Shown here piece after piece: positions 7,556-15,856 of a stretch of DNA of 64,000 bases. The stretch is from positions 1 through 64,000 of the forward strand of contig JBFWNT010000019.1 in NCBI GenBank assembly GCA_050250915.1. The letters are read 5' to 3'. Source of the stretch: Miltoncostaea sp050250915 (GTDB lineage: Bacteria > Actinomycetota > Thermoleophilia > Miltoncostaeales > Miltoncostaeaceae). The notes beneath the pieces are model-generated. The model made no database searches. It was not told the DNA's origin and saw only the letters and a list, made by a program, of their open reading frames with translations. Position 1 is the first letter of the stretch, and the number at the start of each line of letters is the position of its first letter. The translations under genes were made by a program, and so were the position numbers.

Positions 7556-9064
7556 TCACCGCGCGGCGTCCTCCAGCAGGGCGTCGATGAGGCCGGGGAT
7601 CGTGTGCTCGCCGGCCTCGGCGTGCACCTCCAGCCCCTCCTCGCGCGCGGTCGCGCTGGTGACCGGGCCGATCGAGATCACCCGCGGCCCGCCGCGCAGC
7701 GCCGCCCGCTCGCCGTCGCCCAGCAGCCCCATGAACGCCCGCACCGTGGAGGACGCGGTGAACGTGAGCCAGTCGGCGCCCACGGCCGCCTCGCGGGCGG
7801 CGTCCGTCGCCGCCTCCGGCACGGCCTCGTACAGCTCCAGCTCGTCGACCAGCGCCCCCATCTCCGCGAGGCCGTCGACCAGGTCGGGACGCGCGCCCAT
7901 CGCGCGCGCGACCAGCGCCCGAACGCCCTCCAGGGGCCGGGCGGCCAGCGACTCCAGGATGCCCTCCGCCACGAACCGCTCCGGCACCAGGTCCGCGCGG
8001 ATCCCATGCTGCAGCAGCCGCTCGGCGGTGGCGGGGCCGATCGCCACGACGGTGGTCTCCTCGGGGATCGCCCGGGCGTCGCGGCCGAGGCCGCCCAGCC
8101 GCTCGAACAGCGCGTCGACGCCGTTCACGCTCGTCAGCACCACCAGCCCGTAACGGGAGATGCCCGCCACCATCGCCGCGTCCTCCGGCGTCTCGTCGAG
8201 GGGGCGGATGCGGATGGCCGGCAGCTCCACCACGGACGCGCCCAGCCCGCGCAGCCGCTCGGTGAGCCCGCTGGCCTGGGCCCGCGCCCGCGTGACCACC
8301 ACCGTGCGGCCCAGCAGCGGCCCCTCGCGCCACCCGATCTCGGGCGCCAGGGCGGCGACCGGGCCCACCACCACCACGGCGGGGGAGCCGAGGCCCGCCT
8401 CGCGCACCCGGTCGGGCAGTGTCGAGAGGGTGGCGACCACGCTGCGCTGGCGCGGGGTGGTGCCCCACTGGACGGCGGCGGCGGGCTCGTCGGGGGAGCG
8501 GCCGCCCGCGATCAGCGCCTCCGCGATCCCCGCGAGACGGCCCATGCCCATCAGGATCGAGAGCGTCCCGCCGGTCGCGGCGAGCGCCGCCCAGTCGGTC
8601 TGCTCCGACGGCTTGTCCGGGTCCTCGTGCCCCGTCACCACGGTGAAGGCCGTGGCCACGCCGCGATGGGTGATCGGGATGCCCGCGTACGCCGGCGCGG
8701 CGATCGCGCTGGTCACGCCGGGGACCACGACGTAGGGCACCTCCGCGGCCGTCAGGGCCTGCGCCTCCTCGCCCCCGCGGCCGAAGACGAACGGGTCGCC
8801 GCCCTTCAGCCGCACCACGCGCTTCCCCGCCGCGCCGTGCTCCACCAGCACGGCGTTGATCTGCTCCTGCGTGAGCGCCGCGCGCCCGGGGGCCTTGCCG
8901 GCGTCGATCAACTGGGCGTCGGGCCGGCAGAGCGGGAGCAACTGCTCGGTGCCGAGGCGGTCGTGCACCACCACCTCCGCGTCCTCCAGCGCCCGCCGCC
9001 CGGCGACGGTCAGCAGCCCGGGGTCGCCGGGCCCGGCGCCCACGAGGTGGACGATGCCGCTCAC
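7556..9064 (-). CDS. cobA-hemD: Fused uroporphyrinogen-III C-methyltransferase / uroporphyrinogen-III synthase
   Basis: 502 residues. Residues 1-245 are the SAM-dependent tetrapyrrole methylase: VGAGPGDPGLLTV, VRLKGGDPFVFGRGGEE, GVTSAIAAPAYAGIP and TGHEDPDK. Residues 250-500 are uroporphyrinogen-III synthase (HemD): GRTVVVTRARAQASGL, LVVLTSVNGVDALFERL and LTFTASSTVRAF. The protein therefore makes uroporphyrinogen III and can divert it to precorrin-2 by methylation at C2 and C7. The GTG at 9064 overlaps the hemC stop by four bases, so translation is probably coupled to HemC. Confidence 0.95.
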   Translation of the reverse strand: MSGIVHLVGAGPGDPGLLTVAGRRALEDAEVVVHDRLGTEQLLPLCRPDAQLIDAGKAPGRAALTQEQINAVLVEHGAAGKRVVRLKGGDPFVFGRGGEEAQALTAAEVPYVVVPGVTSAIAAPAYAGIPITHRGVATAFTVVTGHEDPDKPSEQTDWAALAATGGTLSILMGMGRLAGIAEALIAGGRSPDEPAAAVQWGTTPRQRSVVATLSTLPDRVREAGLGSPAVVVVGPVAALAPEIGWREGPLLGRTVVVTRARAQASGLTERLRGLGASVVELPAIRIRPLDETPEDAAMVAGISRYGLVVLTSVNGVDALFERLGGLGRDARAIPEETTVVAIGPATAERLLQHGIRADLVPERFVAEGILESLAARPLEGVRALVARAMGARPDLVDGLAEMGALVDELELYEAVPEAATDAAREAAVGADWLTFTASSTVRAFMGLLGDGERAALRGGPRVISIGPVTSATAREEGLEVHAEAGEHTIPGLIDALLEDAAR

Positions 9065-9942
9065 CCGCGCACGCCGGCCAGCTCGGCCGCGGCGCGGCGC
9101 CCGAGGTCCTCGGCATCGCCGATCGCGCCCTCCAGGATCACCCGCTCGCCCCCCGGCGCCGCCTCGGCGGCGGCGAACGCCACCATCCGCAGGCCGTCGC
9201 GGGTGGGCTCGCAGAACGCGCCGACGGGCCGCATGCAGCCGCCGCCGAGCCCCTGGAGCAGCGCCCGCTCGGCCAGCAGGCAGGCGTGGGCGACCGGGTC
9301 GTCGAGTGCCTCGGCAGCGGCGAGGGCGGCCTCGCCGTCCAGGCGGGCCTCCACCGCCAGCAGCCCCTGCCCGGGCGCCGGCGTGCTCAGGTCGGTCGCG
9401 AGGGGGCTGGTGCCGGGCGGGTCGAGCCCCAGGCGGCGCAGCCCGGCGGCGGCGAGCACCAGCGCGTCGTACTCGCCCCGCGCGAGCTTCTCCAGCCGGG
9501 TGCCGACGTTGCCGCGCACCGGCACCACCACCGCGTCGGGCCGCGCGTCCAGCAACTGGGCGGCCCGGCGCGGGCTGCCGGTGCCGACGCGCGCCCCCTC
9601 CTTCATGTGGTCGATGCCGCCGGGGACCCCGACCAGCACGTCCCGGGCGTCCTCCCGCGCCGGAACGGCCACCACGCCGAGCCCGGCGGGCAGGTCGGCC
9701 GGGAGGTCCTTGGCCGAATGGACGGCCAGGTGGGCCCGGCCGTCGAGCAGCGCCTCCTCCAGCTCCTTCACGAACAGCCCGCGGTCGGGGGCGGGGTCGG
9801 TGCCGGAGGCGCTCCACCGGTCACCCGTCGTCACCACCTCGAGGGCCTGTGTGGTGTGCCCCGCGGCCTCCAGGGCCGCCGCCACCTGGGCGGTCTGGGC
9901 GCGCGCCAGCGGCGAGCGCCGCGTGGCAAGGATCAGGTGCAC
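9061..9942 (-). CDS. hemC: Porphobilinogen deaminase (hydroxymethylbilane synthase)
   Basis: 293 residues, normal length. It polymerises four porphobilinogens to hydroxymethylbilane on a dipyrromethane cofactor. The N-terminus is LILATRRSPLARAQT; HSAKDLP, GTGSPRRAAQL and VRGNVGTRL follow; the cofactor-bearing Cys236 is in GLGGGCMRPVGAF. The GTG at 9942 (VHLILATRRS) is chosen because the beta strand starts there; upstream codons do not fit the family. It sits 16 bp after hemA and overlaps CobA-HemD. Confidence 0.95.
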   Translation of the reverse strand: MHLILATRRSPLARAQTAQVAAALEAAGHTTQALEVVTTGDRWSASGTDPAPDRGLFVKELEEALLDGRAHLAVHSAKDLPADLPAGLGVVAVPAREDARDVLVGVPGGIDHMKEGARVGTGSPRRAAQLLDARPDAVVVPVRGNVGTRLEKLARGEYDALVLAAAGLRRLGLDPPGTSPLATDLSTPAPGQGLLAVEARLDGEAALAAAEALDDPVAHACLLAERALLQGLGGGCMRPVGAFCEPTRDGLRMVAFAAAEAAPGGERVILEGAIGDAEDLGRRAAAELAGVRG

Positions 9943-9958
9943 CGCGCCGGGAGGGGGG

Positions 9959-11239
9959 TCAGTTGGCGGGAGCTTCGAGGCCGAAGAGGTGACGCAGGCT
10001 CTCGAGGTGCCGCAGCGCCTCGTTGTCACCGTCCTCGGCGGCGGCGCGGACCCGCACCGTCGGCTCGTGCAGCAGCTTGTTGACGATGCCCTTCGTGAGG
10101 GCCTCGACGCGGGCGCGGTCGGCGTCGGAGAGGTGCTCCCAGCTCCCGTCCAGCCGCTCCAGCTCCGTCTGGCGGATCTCCTCGGCGCGCGCCCGCAGGT
10201 CGGTGATCGCCGGCGTCGCGTTGAGCCCGCGCCGCCACGACGCGAACCCCTGGACGGCGCCGATCACGAAGCCCTCGCCCCGCTCGGCCTCCAGGCGGCG
10301 GCCGTTGAGGTTGGACTCGACGACGCGCTCAAGGTCGTCGATGTCGAACAGCGCCACGCCGGGGACCCCGGCGACGGCGGGGTCGACGTCGCGCGGCACG
10401 GAGATGTCCACGATCACCATCGGCCGATCGGCGCGGGCGGCCATGACGGGGGCCAGGTCGCCCTCGCGCAGGATCGCGTGCGGCGCGTCGGTGGACGAGA
10501 TGACGATGTCGGCCCCGGCGAGCTCGGTGGCGAGCATGTCGAAACCGACGCCGCGGCCGCCGACGCGGTCGGCCAGCTCGCGGGCGGTGCCGACCGTGCG
10601 GTTGGCGACCACCACCTCGCGCACGCCGTGCTGGATGAGCGCCATCGCGGTGGCCTCCGCCATCTTCCCGGCGCCGATCAGCAGCACGCGGCTCCCGGGG
10701 AGGTTCGACAGCACGTCGGCGGCCAGGTCCAGGGCGACGGCGGGGACCGACGCCGAGCCGGTGCCGATCCGCGTCTGCGTCCGCACCGACTTGCCGACCT
10801 CGAGCGCCTGGCGGAACAACTGGTTGAGGATGGGCCCGGTGGTGCCCTCCTCGCGGCCCAGCTCCCACGCGTTGCGCACCTGGCCCTGGATCTCGCTCTC
10901 GCCCACCACCATCGAGTCGAGGCTGGAGGCCACCCGGAACAGCTGGGCGGCGGCCCGGTCCTCGCGCAGCACGTAGCGGGCGCAGGCCAGCTCGTCGGGC
11001 GACATCCGCGAGTGGGTCACGATCGCGCCGGCCACCACGTCCTCGGCCAGGTACGGGTCGGGCGCGGCGACGTACACCTCGGTGCGGTTGCACGTGGAGA
11101 GCGCGACGGCCTCGGTCACGGCGCCGCCCTCCATGAGGGTCCGCAGCAGCGCGCGGGTGTCCTTCTCGGAGAGGGCCGCCTTCTCGCGCTGCTCCACCGG
11201 CGCGGTCTTGTGCGAGAGCCCGAGCACCATGAGCGTCAC
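9959..11239 (-). CDS. hemA: Glutamyl-tRNA reductase
   Basis: 426 residues. First enzyme of C5-pathway tetrapyrrole synthesis: it reduces glutamyl-tRNA to glutamate-1-semialdehyde using NADPH. It begins VLGLSHKTAPVEQRE; the catalytic Cys50 is in LSTCNRTEVY; VVGESEIQGQV and LLIGAGKMAEATA (NADPH) follow, with a C-terminal helical dimerisation region. The GTG at 11239 reproduces the four-base GTGA overlap used through this operon; an ATG at 11228-11230 is the alternative. Confidence 0.95.
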   Translation of the reverse strand: MTLMVLGLSHKTAPVEQREKAALSEKDTRALLRTLMEGGAVTEAVALSTCNRTEVYVAAPDPYLAEDVVAGAIVTHSRMSPDELACARYVLREDRAAAQLFRVASSLDSMVVGESEIQGQVRNAWELGREEGTTGPILNQLFRQALEVGKSVRTQTRIGTGSASVPAVALDLAADVLSNLPGSRVLLIGAGKMAEATAMALIQHGVREVVVANRTVGTARELADRVGGRGVGFDMLATELAGADIVISSTDAPHAILREGDLAPVMAARADRPMVIVDISVPRDVDPAVAGVPGVALFDIDDLERVVESNLNGRRLEAERGEGFVIGAVQGFASWRRGLNATPAITDLRARAEEIRQTELERLDGSWEHLSDADRARVEALTKGIVNKLLHEPTVRVRAAAEDGDNEALRHLESLRHLFGLEAPAN

Positions 11240-11925
11240 GCGGCCACCCCCAGGTCGAGCACCCGGTGCGCCAGCTCGCGCGCGCCGGCCTCGTCGCCCT
11301 CCGCGAGCCTGGCGATCACGTCGGTCGCCATGAGCCGCTCCACGGCGTCGCGGCGGCTCGGCATGTCGAGGTAGCGGTCCTTCAGGTCGTCGCGCAGCTC
11401 GCGGAGCAGGTTGACCAGCGACTCCCACTCAGGGCCGTAGGCGGCCTCCAGCTCCCGGCGGATGTGCTTCGCCACCACGGGGCTCGCGCCCCCGGTGGAC
11501 ACCGCCAGGGCCAGCTCCCCGCGGCGCACGATCGACGGGACGATGAAGTTGCAGAGCGGCGGCACGTCCACCACGTTGCACAGCATGTCCCGGGCCTCGG
11601 CGTCCTGCCACACCATCCGGTTGATGGCGTCGAGGTTGGTGGCGGCGATGACCAGGAAGCAGCCCTCCAGGTCCTCGGGCCGGTAGGTGCGGCGGTGCAG
11701 CTCCCGCAGGCGGCCGGCGGCGGCGATCGCCTCCAGATCGGGCGTCATCTCCGGCGTGACCAGGCGGACGGCGGCGCCGTGGTCGAGCAGCTTCTCGACC
11801 TTCTCAGTGGCCACCGGGCCCCCGCCCACCACGAGGCAGCGGCGCCCCTCGAGGTCGACGAACATGGGGTAGAAGAGCTTGCCCGGACCGGGCGGGCGGC
11901 TGGGGCCGACGCGGTTGCCGCTCAC
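11236..11925 (-). CDS. Precorrin-2 dehydrogenase-like protein (CysG N-terminal / SirC / Met8 family)
   Basis: 229 residues. The NAD-binding motif LVVGGGPVATEKVEKLL, NVVDVPPLCNFIVPSIV and STGGASPVVAKHIRREL are diagnostic of the CysG_N/Met8p family, which oxidises precorrin-2 to sirohydrochlorin. Some members in hemA operons are thought to act as accessory proteins, so a siroheme role is likely but not proven. With the CobA domain two genes downstream it completes the branch to siroheme. The GTG at 11925 overlaps the upstream small gene by GTGA. Confidence 0.88.
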   Translation of the reverse strand: MSGNRVGPSRPPGPGKLFYPMFVDLEGRRCLVVGGGPVATEKVEKLLDHGAAVRLVTPEMTPDLEAIAAAGRLRELHRRTYRPEDLEGCFLVIAATNLDAINRMVWQDAEARDMLCNVVDVPPLCNFIVPSIVRRGELALAVSTGGASPVVAKHIRRELEAAYGPEWESLVNLLRELRDDLKDRYLDMPSRRDAVERLMATDVIARLAEGDEAGARELAHRVLDLGVAA

Positions 11926-12101
11926 CGGGCCGCCAGGTCGGTCTCGTGCGCCCCGTCGCGCTCGGCCTCCTCGCGCTCGACGAGGCGGGCCAGGAGCTCG
12001 GCCTCGCGGGCGAGGCGCGCGGAGCGCAGGCCCACGACGACGACGTAGAGCAGCAGGGCGAACAGGATCACGCCGTAGGCGGCGGCGACGTACTCGTTCA
12101 C
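11922..12101 (-). CDS. ccmD: CcmD-like small membrane protein
   Basis: 59 residues, with one membrane span (AYGVILFALLLYVVVVGL) followed by a basic and then an acidic amphipathic tail. Size, topology and position directly after CcmC match CcmD, which joins the CcmABC transporter and helps release holo-CcmE. Similarity of CcmD proteins is weak, so the call rests mainly on context. It begins with GTG 12101, overlapping the ccmC stop. Confidence 0.75.
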   Translation of the reverse strand: MNEYVAAAYGVILFALLLYVVVVGLRSARLAREAELLARLVEREEAERDGAHETDLAAR

Positions 12102-12808
12102 GCCGCGGCCTCGAGGCGGGCCTTCACGCGGCGCAGGGCGCGGTCGGCGCGGCGCTGGATCAGCTCGAGCTGGAGGACCGTGAGGAAGACGCCGATCATC
12201 GCGATCTGCCCGACGACGAACCACCAGAGCATGGAGTCCGGCATGTTCGCGCCCTGCTGGTTGAACACGACCGGGTGCACGAACGAGCGGGCCACCCGCA
12301 CCGAGTAGAACGACAGGGGCACCGACGCGAAGGCCGCGATCGAGTAGATGGCGCTGTACCGCGCCTGCCGCTCGCCTTCCGCCGAGCTCCGCAGCACGAA
12401 GTAGGCGGCGTACAGCAGCAGCACGATGACGAAGGTCACGAGACGGGGATCGGTCCACACCCACCACGTGCCCCACGACGCCTTCGCCCAGATCGACCCG
12501 GTGATGACCACCAGGATCGAGAACGCGAGGCCGACGCCGACGCAGATCGACGAGACCTCGTCGTGGCGCGGGTCGCGGCTGCGGAGGTAGCGGATGCCCT
12601 CGATCGCCGCGACGAGGAACGCCAGCAGCGCCACCATGGCGATGGCCACGTGGAAGTAGAAGATCTTCTGGATGATCCCCTGGTCGGCGTCCTCGGGGGC
12701 CACGAAGAACACGCCGTACACCGACAGCGCGAGCAGGGCCCCGGTCACCACCCCGGTGACCGCGAGACGCCGGGCCGGACGCGCGTCAGTCGTCGAAGAC
12801 ATGGTCAT
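12098..12808 (-). CDS. ccmC: Heme exporter membrane subunit CcmC
   Basis: About 236 residues with six membrane spans. The WWD-type motif AKASWGTWWVWTDPRLV and flanking His residues (YFHVAIAM, FVHPVVF) bind heme at the outer face for transfer to CcmE. It belongs to system I cytochrome c maturation. Two in-frame ATGs (12808 and 12802) are possible; both overlap ccmB. Confidence 0.93.
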   Translation of the reverse strand: MTMSSTTDARPARRLAVTGVVTGALLALSVYGVFFVAPEDADQGIIQKIFYFHVAIAMVALLAFLVAAIEGIRYLRSRDPRHDEVSSICVGVGLAFSILVVITGSIWAKASWGTWWVWTDPRLVTFVIVLLLYAAYFVLRSSAEGERQARYSAIYSIAAFASVPLSFYSVRVARSFVHPVVFNQQGANMPDSMLWWFVVGQIAMIGVFLTVLQLELIQRRADRALRRVKARLEAAA

Positions 12809-13475
12809 ACGTCGCGTAGGCCACAAGCCCGAAGATTACCGCATAGACCCCGAGGAACAGCAGGTAACCACGGTATTCCGCCAGGTCGTTCGTCCCCCCT
12901 GCGACCGCGTGGGTGGCCCCCGCCGCGGCGATCACGACGGGCAGGAGCGACGGCAGGAACAGCACGGGGAGCAGCAGCTCGCGGGCCCGGGCGAACAGCG
13001 CCAGGCAGGCCAGCAGCGAGCCGAGCACGGCGATGCCGAGGTTGGCCAGCAGGCACACCACGCCCACCAGCAGCAGGTCGCCCGCCTGGCCGTGGCGGAT
13101 GAAGAAGAGCGCCGTGAGCGGCACGGCGATGACCTCCACCACGAGCAGGTAGGCGTAGATCGCCCCGACCTTGGAGGCCAGCAGCACGAGGCGCGGGATC
13201 GGGGCCACCAGGATGCCGTCGAGCACGCGCTGCTCGCGCTCCGGCACCCACGAGCGGCCCACGCCGAGGACGGCGGTGAGGGCGAGGGTGGCCCAGAGGA
13301 TGCCGCCGGCGACGTCGCTCAGGTCGTCGCCGCTGCTCCCCACCGCGAACTGGAAGATCATCATCGCGACGACGGAGAACAGGATCATCGCGACGATCGT
13401 GTCGCGGGTGCGGAGCTCCAGGCGCAGGTCCTTCACCAGCAGGGCACGCAGCTGGCGGGGCCACGAGGGGCTCAC
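12786..13475 (-). CDS. ccmB: Heme exporter membrane subunit CcmB
   Basis: 229 residues. It starts with LRALLVKDLRLELRTRDTIV and has six hydrophobic spans, including DVAGGILWATLALTAVLGVG, and REQRVLDGILVAPIPR, typical of CcmB. It works with CcmA to release holo-CcmE from CcmC. The GTG at 13475 overlaps ccmA by GTGA. The end overlaps ccmC by about 20 bases. Confidence 0.93.
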   Translation of the reverse strand: MSPSWPRQLRALLVKDLRLELRTRDTIVAMILFSVVAMMIFQFAVGSSGDDLSDVAGGILWATLALTAVLGVGRSWVPEREQRVLDGILVAPIPRLVLLASKVGAIYAYLLVVEVIAVPLTALFFIRHGQAGDLLLVGVVCLLANLGIAVLGSLLACLALFARARELLLPVLFLPSLLPVVIAAAGATHAVAGGTNDLAEYRGYLLFLGVYAVIFGLVAYATYDHVFDD

Positions 13476-14179
13476 GCCACCAGCTCCTCGTAGCGGGCGC
13501 GGAAGGCGGCCTCGTCGGCCGCGGCGGTGGCCTCCGACAGCACGGGCCGCCCGGCGCGGAGCACCAGGACCCGGCCGGCCAGGCGGACGCCCCGCTCCAC
13601 CTCGTGGGTGACCATCATCGCGGCGCGGTCGGGGCCGAGTTCGGCCAGCACGCCGTCGAGCAGGTGCGCCCCGGCGGCGTCGAGGCCGGCGTACGGCTCG
13701 TCGAGCAGCAGCAGCCGCGGCTCGTGGAGCAGGGCGCGGGCGAGGCCGAGGCGCTGCGCCATCCCTCGACTGAACGTGCGCACGGAATCGAATGAACGCG
13801 CGAGCAGGCCCACGCGATCGAGGGCGGCGTCCACCCGGTCGCGGGGGTCGTCCAAGCCGTAGAGATCGGCGTAGAGCTCCAGGTTCTGGCGGGCTGTGAG
13901 GTCCAGGTAGACGAGGGGGTCGTGGCCGAGGTAGCCGATGGCGCGGCGGGCGTCGCCGGCCTTGTCGGGCAGGGGGGCGCCGCAGACCGTGATCTCGCCG
14001 GCGTCGGGGCGCAGCAGGGTGGCGACCATCCGGAGCAGGGTGCTCTTGCCGGCGCCGTTGGGACCGAGCACGGCCAGGCACTCGCCGGCGTGGAGGTCCA
14101 CGTCGACCCGGTCGACGGCGCGGCGCTCGCCGAACCGCCGAACGAGCCCGCGGGCGCGGACCAGCTCGCGCTCCGCTAC
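13472..14179 (-). CDS. ccmA: Heme exporter ATP-binding subunit CcmA, lacking a standard start codon
   Basis: ABC ATPase with Walker A LGPNGAGKSTLL, Q-loop region YLGHDPLVYLDLT, signature TFSRGMAQRLGLARALLH, Walker B RLLLLDEPYAGLD and H-loop MVTHEVERG. No ATG, GTG or TTG occurs in frame between the upstream stop region and the first strand. Two candidates remain. One is GTA at 14179, overlapping the prenyltransferase stop as GTAG (like the GTGA junctions elsewhere) and four bases after a strong GGAGGTGA. The other is CTG at 14164 behind GGAG. Coordinates use the first. A paired repeat lies inside the gene at 13766-13797. Confidence 0.9.
   Translation of the reverse strand, partial: VAERELVRARGLVRRFGERRAVDRVDVDLHAGECLAVLGPNGAGKSTLLRMVATLLRPDAGEITVCGAPLPDKAGDARRAIGYLGHDPLVYLDLTARQNLELYADLYGLDDPRDRVDAALDRVGLLARSFDSVRTFSRGMAQRLGLARALLHEPRLLLLDEPYAGLDAAGAHLLDGVLAELGPDRAAMMVTHEVERGVRLAGRVLVLRAGRPVLSEATAAADEAAFRARYEELVA
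13766..13797 (-). repeat. Paired motif, 22-bp spacing, inside ccmA
   Basis: GTTCATTCGAT (13797-13787) and GTTCAGTCGAG (13776-13766) on the minus strand, encoding the conserved stretch RSFDSVRTFS without an insertion. Confidence 0.65.
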
Positions 14180-15063
14180 AGCGTCACCTCCGCCAGCACG
14201 AACGCGAGGAAGATCATCGACAGGACGCCGTTCGACTGCGCGAACGCCACCTGGATGCGGCTCGTGTCGCCGGGCCGCACGATCGCGTTCTCGTAGACGA
14301 GCACCGCCGCGCACACCGCGACGCCGGTCATGTACCAGGCGCCCGCACCGCAGGCGATGCCGGCCCCCACCAGCAACGCGATGGCGGCCAGGTGCAGGCC
14401 TTTCGTGAACCAGAGCGCCGTCGCCTCGCCGAAGCGGGCGGGGACCGACTGGATGTCGTGGTCCCGGTCGAAGTCGATGTCGAGGAGGGCGTAGATGATG
14501 TCGAAGCCCGCGATCCAGCACGCCACGCCCAGGCCCAGGAGGATGGGCGCGGCCTCGAGGCTCCCGGTCACCGCGAGCCACGCACCCATGGGGGCGATGC
14601 CGATGGTGAGGCCGAGGGCGAGGTGGCACATCCACGTGACGCGCTTCGCGAGCGGGTAGAGCACGAACGCCGCGACCGGGATGGGCCACAGCACCCACGT
14701 CTCCTCCGGGAGCTGGGACACCGCGATCAGCAGCACCGCGAGGCTCACGGCGCTGAACACGGCGACCTGCCCCATCGCGAGACGGCCGGACGGGAGCTCC
14801 CGGGAGGCCGTGCGGGGGTTCGCCGCGTCGATGTCGGCGTCGATGATCCGGTTGAGCGCCATCGCGAGGGAGCGGGCCCCGATCATCGCGAGCAGGATCC
14901 ACCCGAGCGTGGCGGCGGGCGGGATCTCCATCTGGGCGAGCACGGCGGCCGCGAGCGCGAACGGCAGCGCGAAGATCGTGTGCGAGAAGCGCACGAACGA
15001 CAGCAGGGCGGGCACCAGCCCGAGCCCCGCGGCCCGCGGAGCCGCCCCTGAGGTCGTGGTCAC
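14176..15063 (-). CDS. UbiA-family polyprenyltransferase (MqnP-like)
   Basis: 295 residues with about eight membrane spans. Aspartate motif 1 is NRIIDADIDAANPRT followed by SRELPSG; motif 2 is YALLDIDFDRDHDIQS followed by VPARFG. These fit the 4-hydroxybenzoate/futalosine-type prenyltransferases. MqnP prenylates the naphthoate precursor of menaquinone in the futalosine pathway and is common in this phylum, so quinone synthesis is the likely role. First gene of the ccm-hem operon; starts with GTG 15063. Confidence 0.82.
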   Translation of the reverse strand: MTTTSGAAPRAAGLGLVPALLSFVRFSHTIFALPFALAAAVLAQMEIPPAATLGWILLAMIGARSLAMALNRIIDADIDAANPRTASRELPSGRLAMGQVAVFSAVSLAVLLIAVSQLPEETWVLWPIPVAAFVLYPLAKRVTWMCHLALGLTIGIAPMGAWLAVTGSLEAAPILLGLGVACWIAGFDIIYALLDIDFDRDHDIQSVPARFGEATALWFTKGLHLAAIALLVGAGIACGAGAWYMTGVAVCAAVLVYENAIVRPGDTSRIQVAFAQSNGVLSMIFLAFVLAEVTL

Positions 15064-15319
15064 CCCTCGATGTTACCGGCGGCGCGTCCCGCCCCGGGTT
15101 CCGGGAAGGCCCCCCTGATGAGGCCCGCCCCATCGATCGGGTCCGGGGGATCGTTGGGAGGTTCCCCCTGGCTGGTGGGGGGGCTGGGGATGGTGGGTGG
15201 TCGACGTTCATTCGATCCTCACCCCACGATGATTCGCACCCCCAACGACACGGGGTCGGCCGTGGTTGGTGCGGCTCAGGTGTCGATCCGTCACCGCCGC
15301 TACCGCGATCGTCGTCTCG
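15064..15319. other. Divergent intergenic region with one paired repeat
   Basis: 256 bp between the prenyltransferase and the unknown gene at 15320. It is rich in G and C runs, and its only recognisable element is the paired motif at 15206-15238. It should hold promoters for both directions, but no clear -35/-10 pair stands out. Confidence 0.5.
15206..15238 (+). repeat. Paired motif, 22-bp spacing, in a divergent intergenic region
   Basis: A perfect GTTCATTCGAT (15206-15216) is followed 22 bp later by a degenerate partner, GATGATTCGCA (15228-15238). Confidence 0.55.
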
Positions 15320-15856
15320 ATGCCGCGGAGCTTCTACAAGGGGGAACGGCTGGGGAAGACGCCGGCGTGTGCGATCTGCGTCGGCCGCGGACACGGCCCC
15401 CGCGCGTTGCTGCACCTGCCCCTCGGTGTCTCGGTCTGGTTGTGCGAAGCCCACCGGGACCCGGAGTGGCTGCGCTCCCGGGCGGGGCGGGACCTGGTGG
15501 TGTCGCTGCGGGCGGTGTGGAGGGCGGCGAACTGCCTGACCTCGCGCCGTTCCCGGGCGTTGGATCTGTTCCGGGAGGGGGTGCTCTCCTCCCACCGCAC
15601 CCGCGACCTCCCCGGGTCCTACTCCTGGAAAGCCCTCCGCAGGGAAGCGGAAGGTCGCTTCGCCACAGGCGAATCACCCGCCGCCGTGATCGACGAGATC
15701 AGGCGGCGGGAGCTCGACCGGCCCGGCCCGCAGCATCCGCCTTCGGTGCAGACGATGCGCCGGTGGTTCCGCGACGGACGATGGCGCGCGGGCGGCGGCG
15801 CGGGCGGGGACGGCGGGCCGCCTCCTCCGCCCGGGGGGCCGGACCCGGGTCCACGG
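15320..15856 (+). CDS. Unrecognised protein with Cys/His ligand pairs; 3' end undefined
   Basis: From ATG 15320 the frame encodes MPRSFYKGERLGKTPACAIC, then WLCEAHRDPEW, i.e. C-x2-C and C-x2-H pairs that could hold a zinc ion. A basic helical stretch (RAANCLTSRRSRALDLFREG) and the segment VQTMRRWFRDGRWRAGGG, which looks like a helix-turn-helix end, follow. The coding pattern fades in a Gly/Pro run near 15800. No stop occurs in frame before the convergent gene, so the frame stays open far into its antisense strand. The end given here is where that gene begins, not a stop codon. The natural stop may have been lost by rearrangement or frameshift. Function unknown. Confidence 0.5.

Noticed and set aside
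7604..11374. A 1256-codon open frame on the plus strand
   Set aside because: It runs antisense to cobA-hemD, hemC and hemA and shows no domain.
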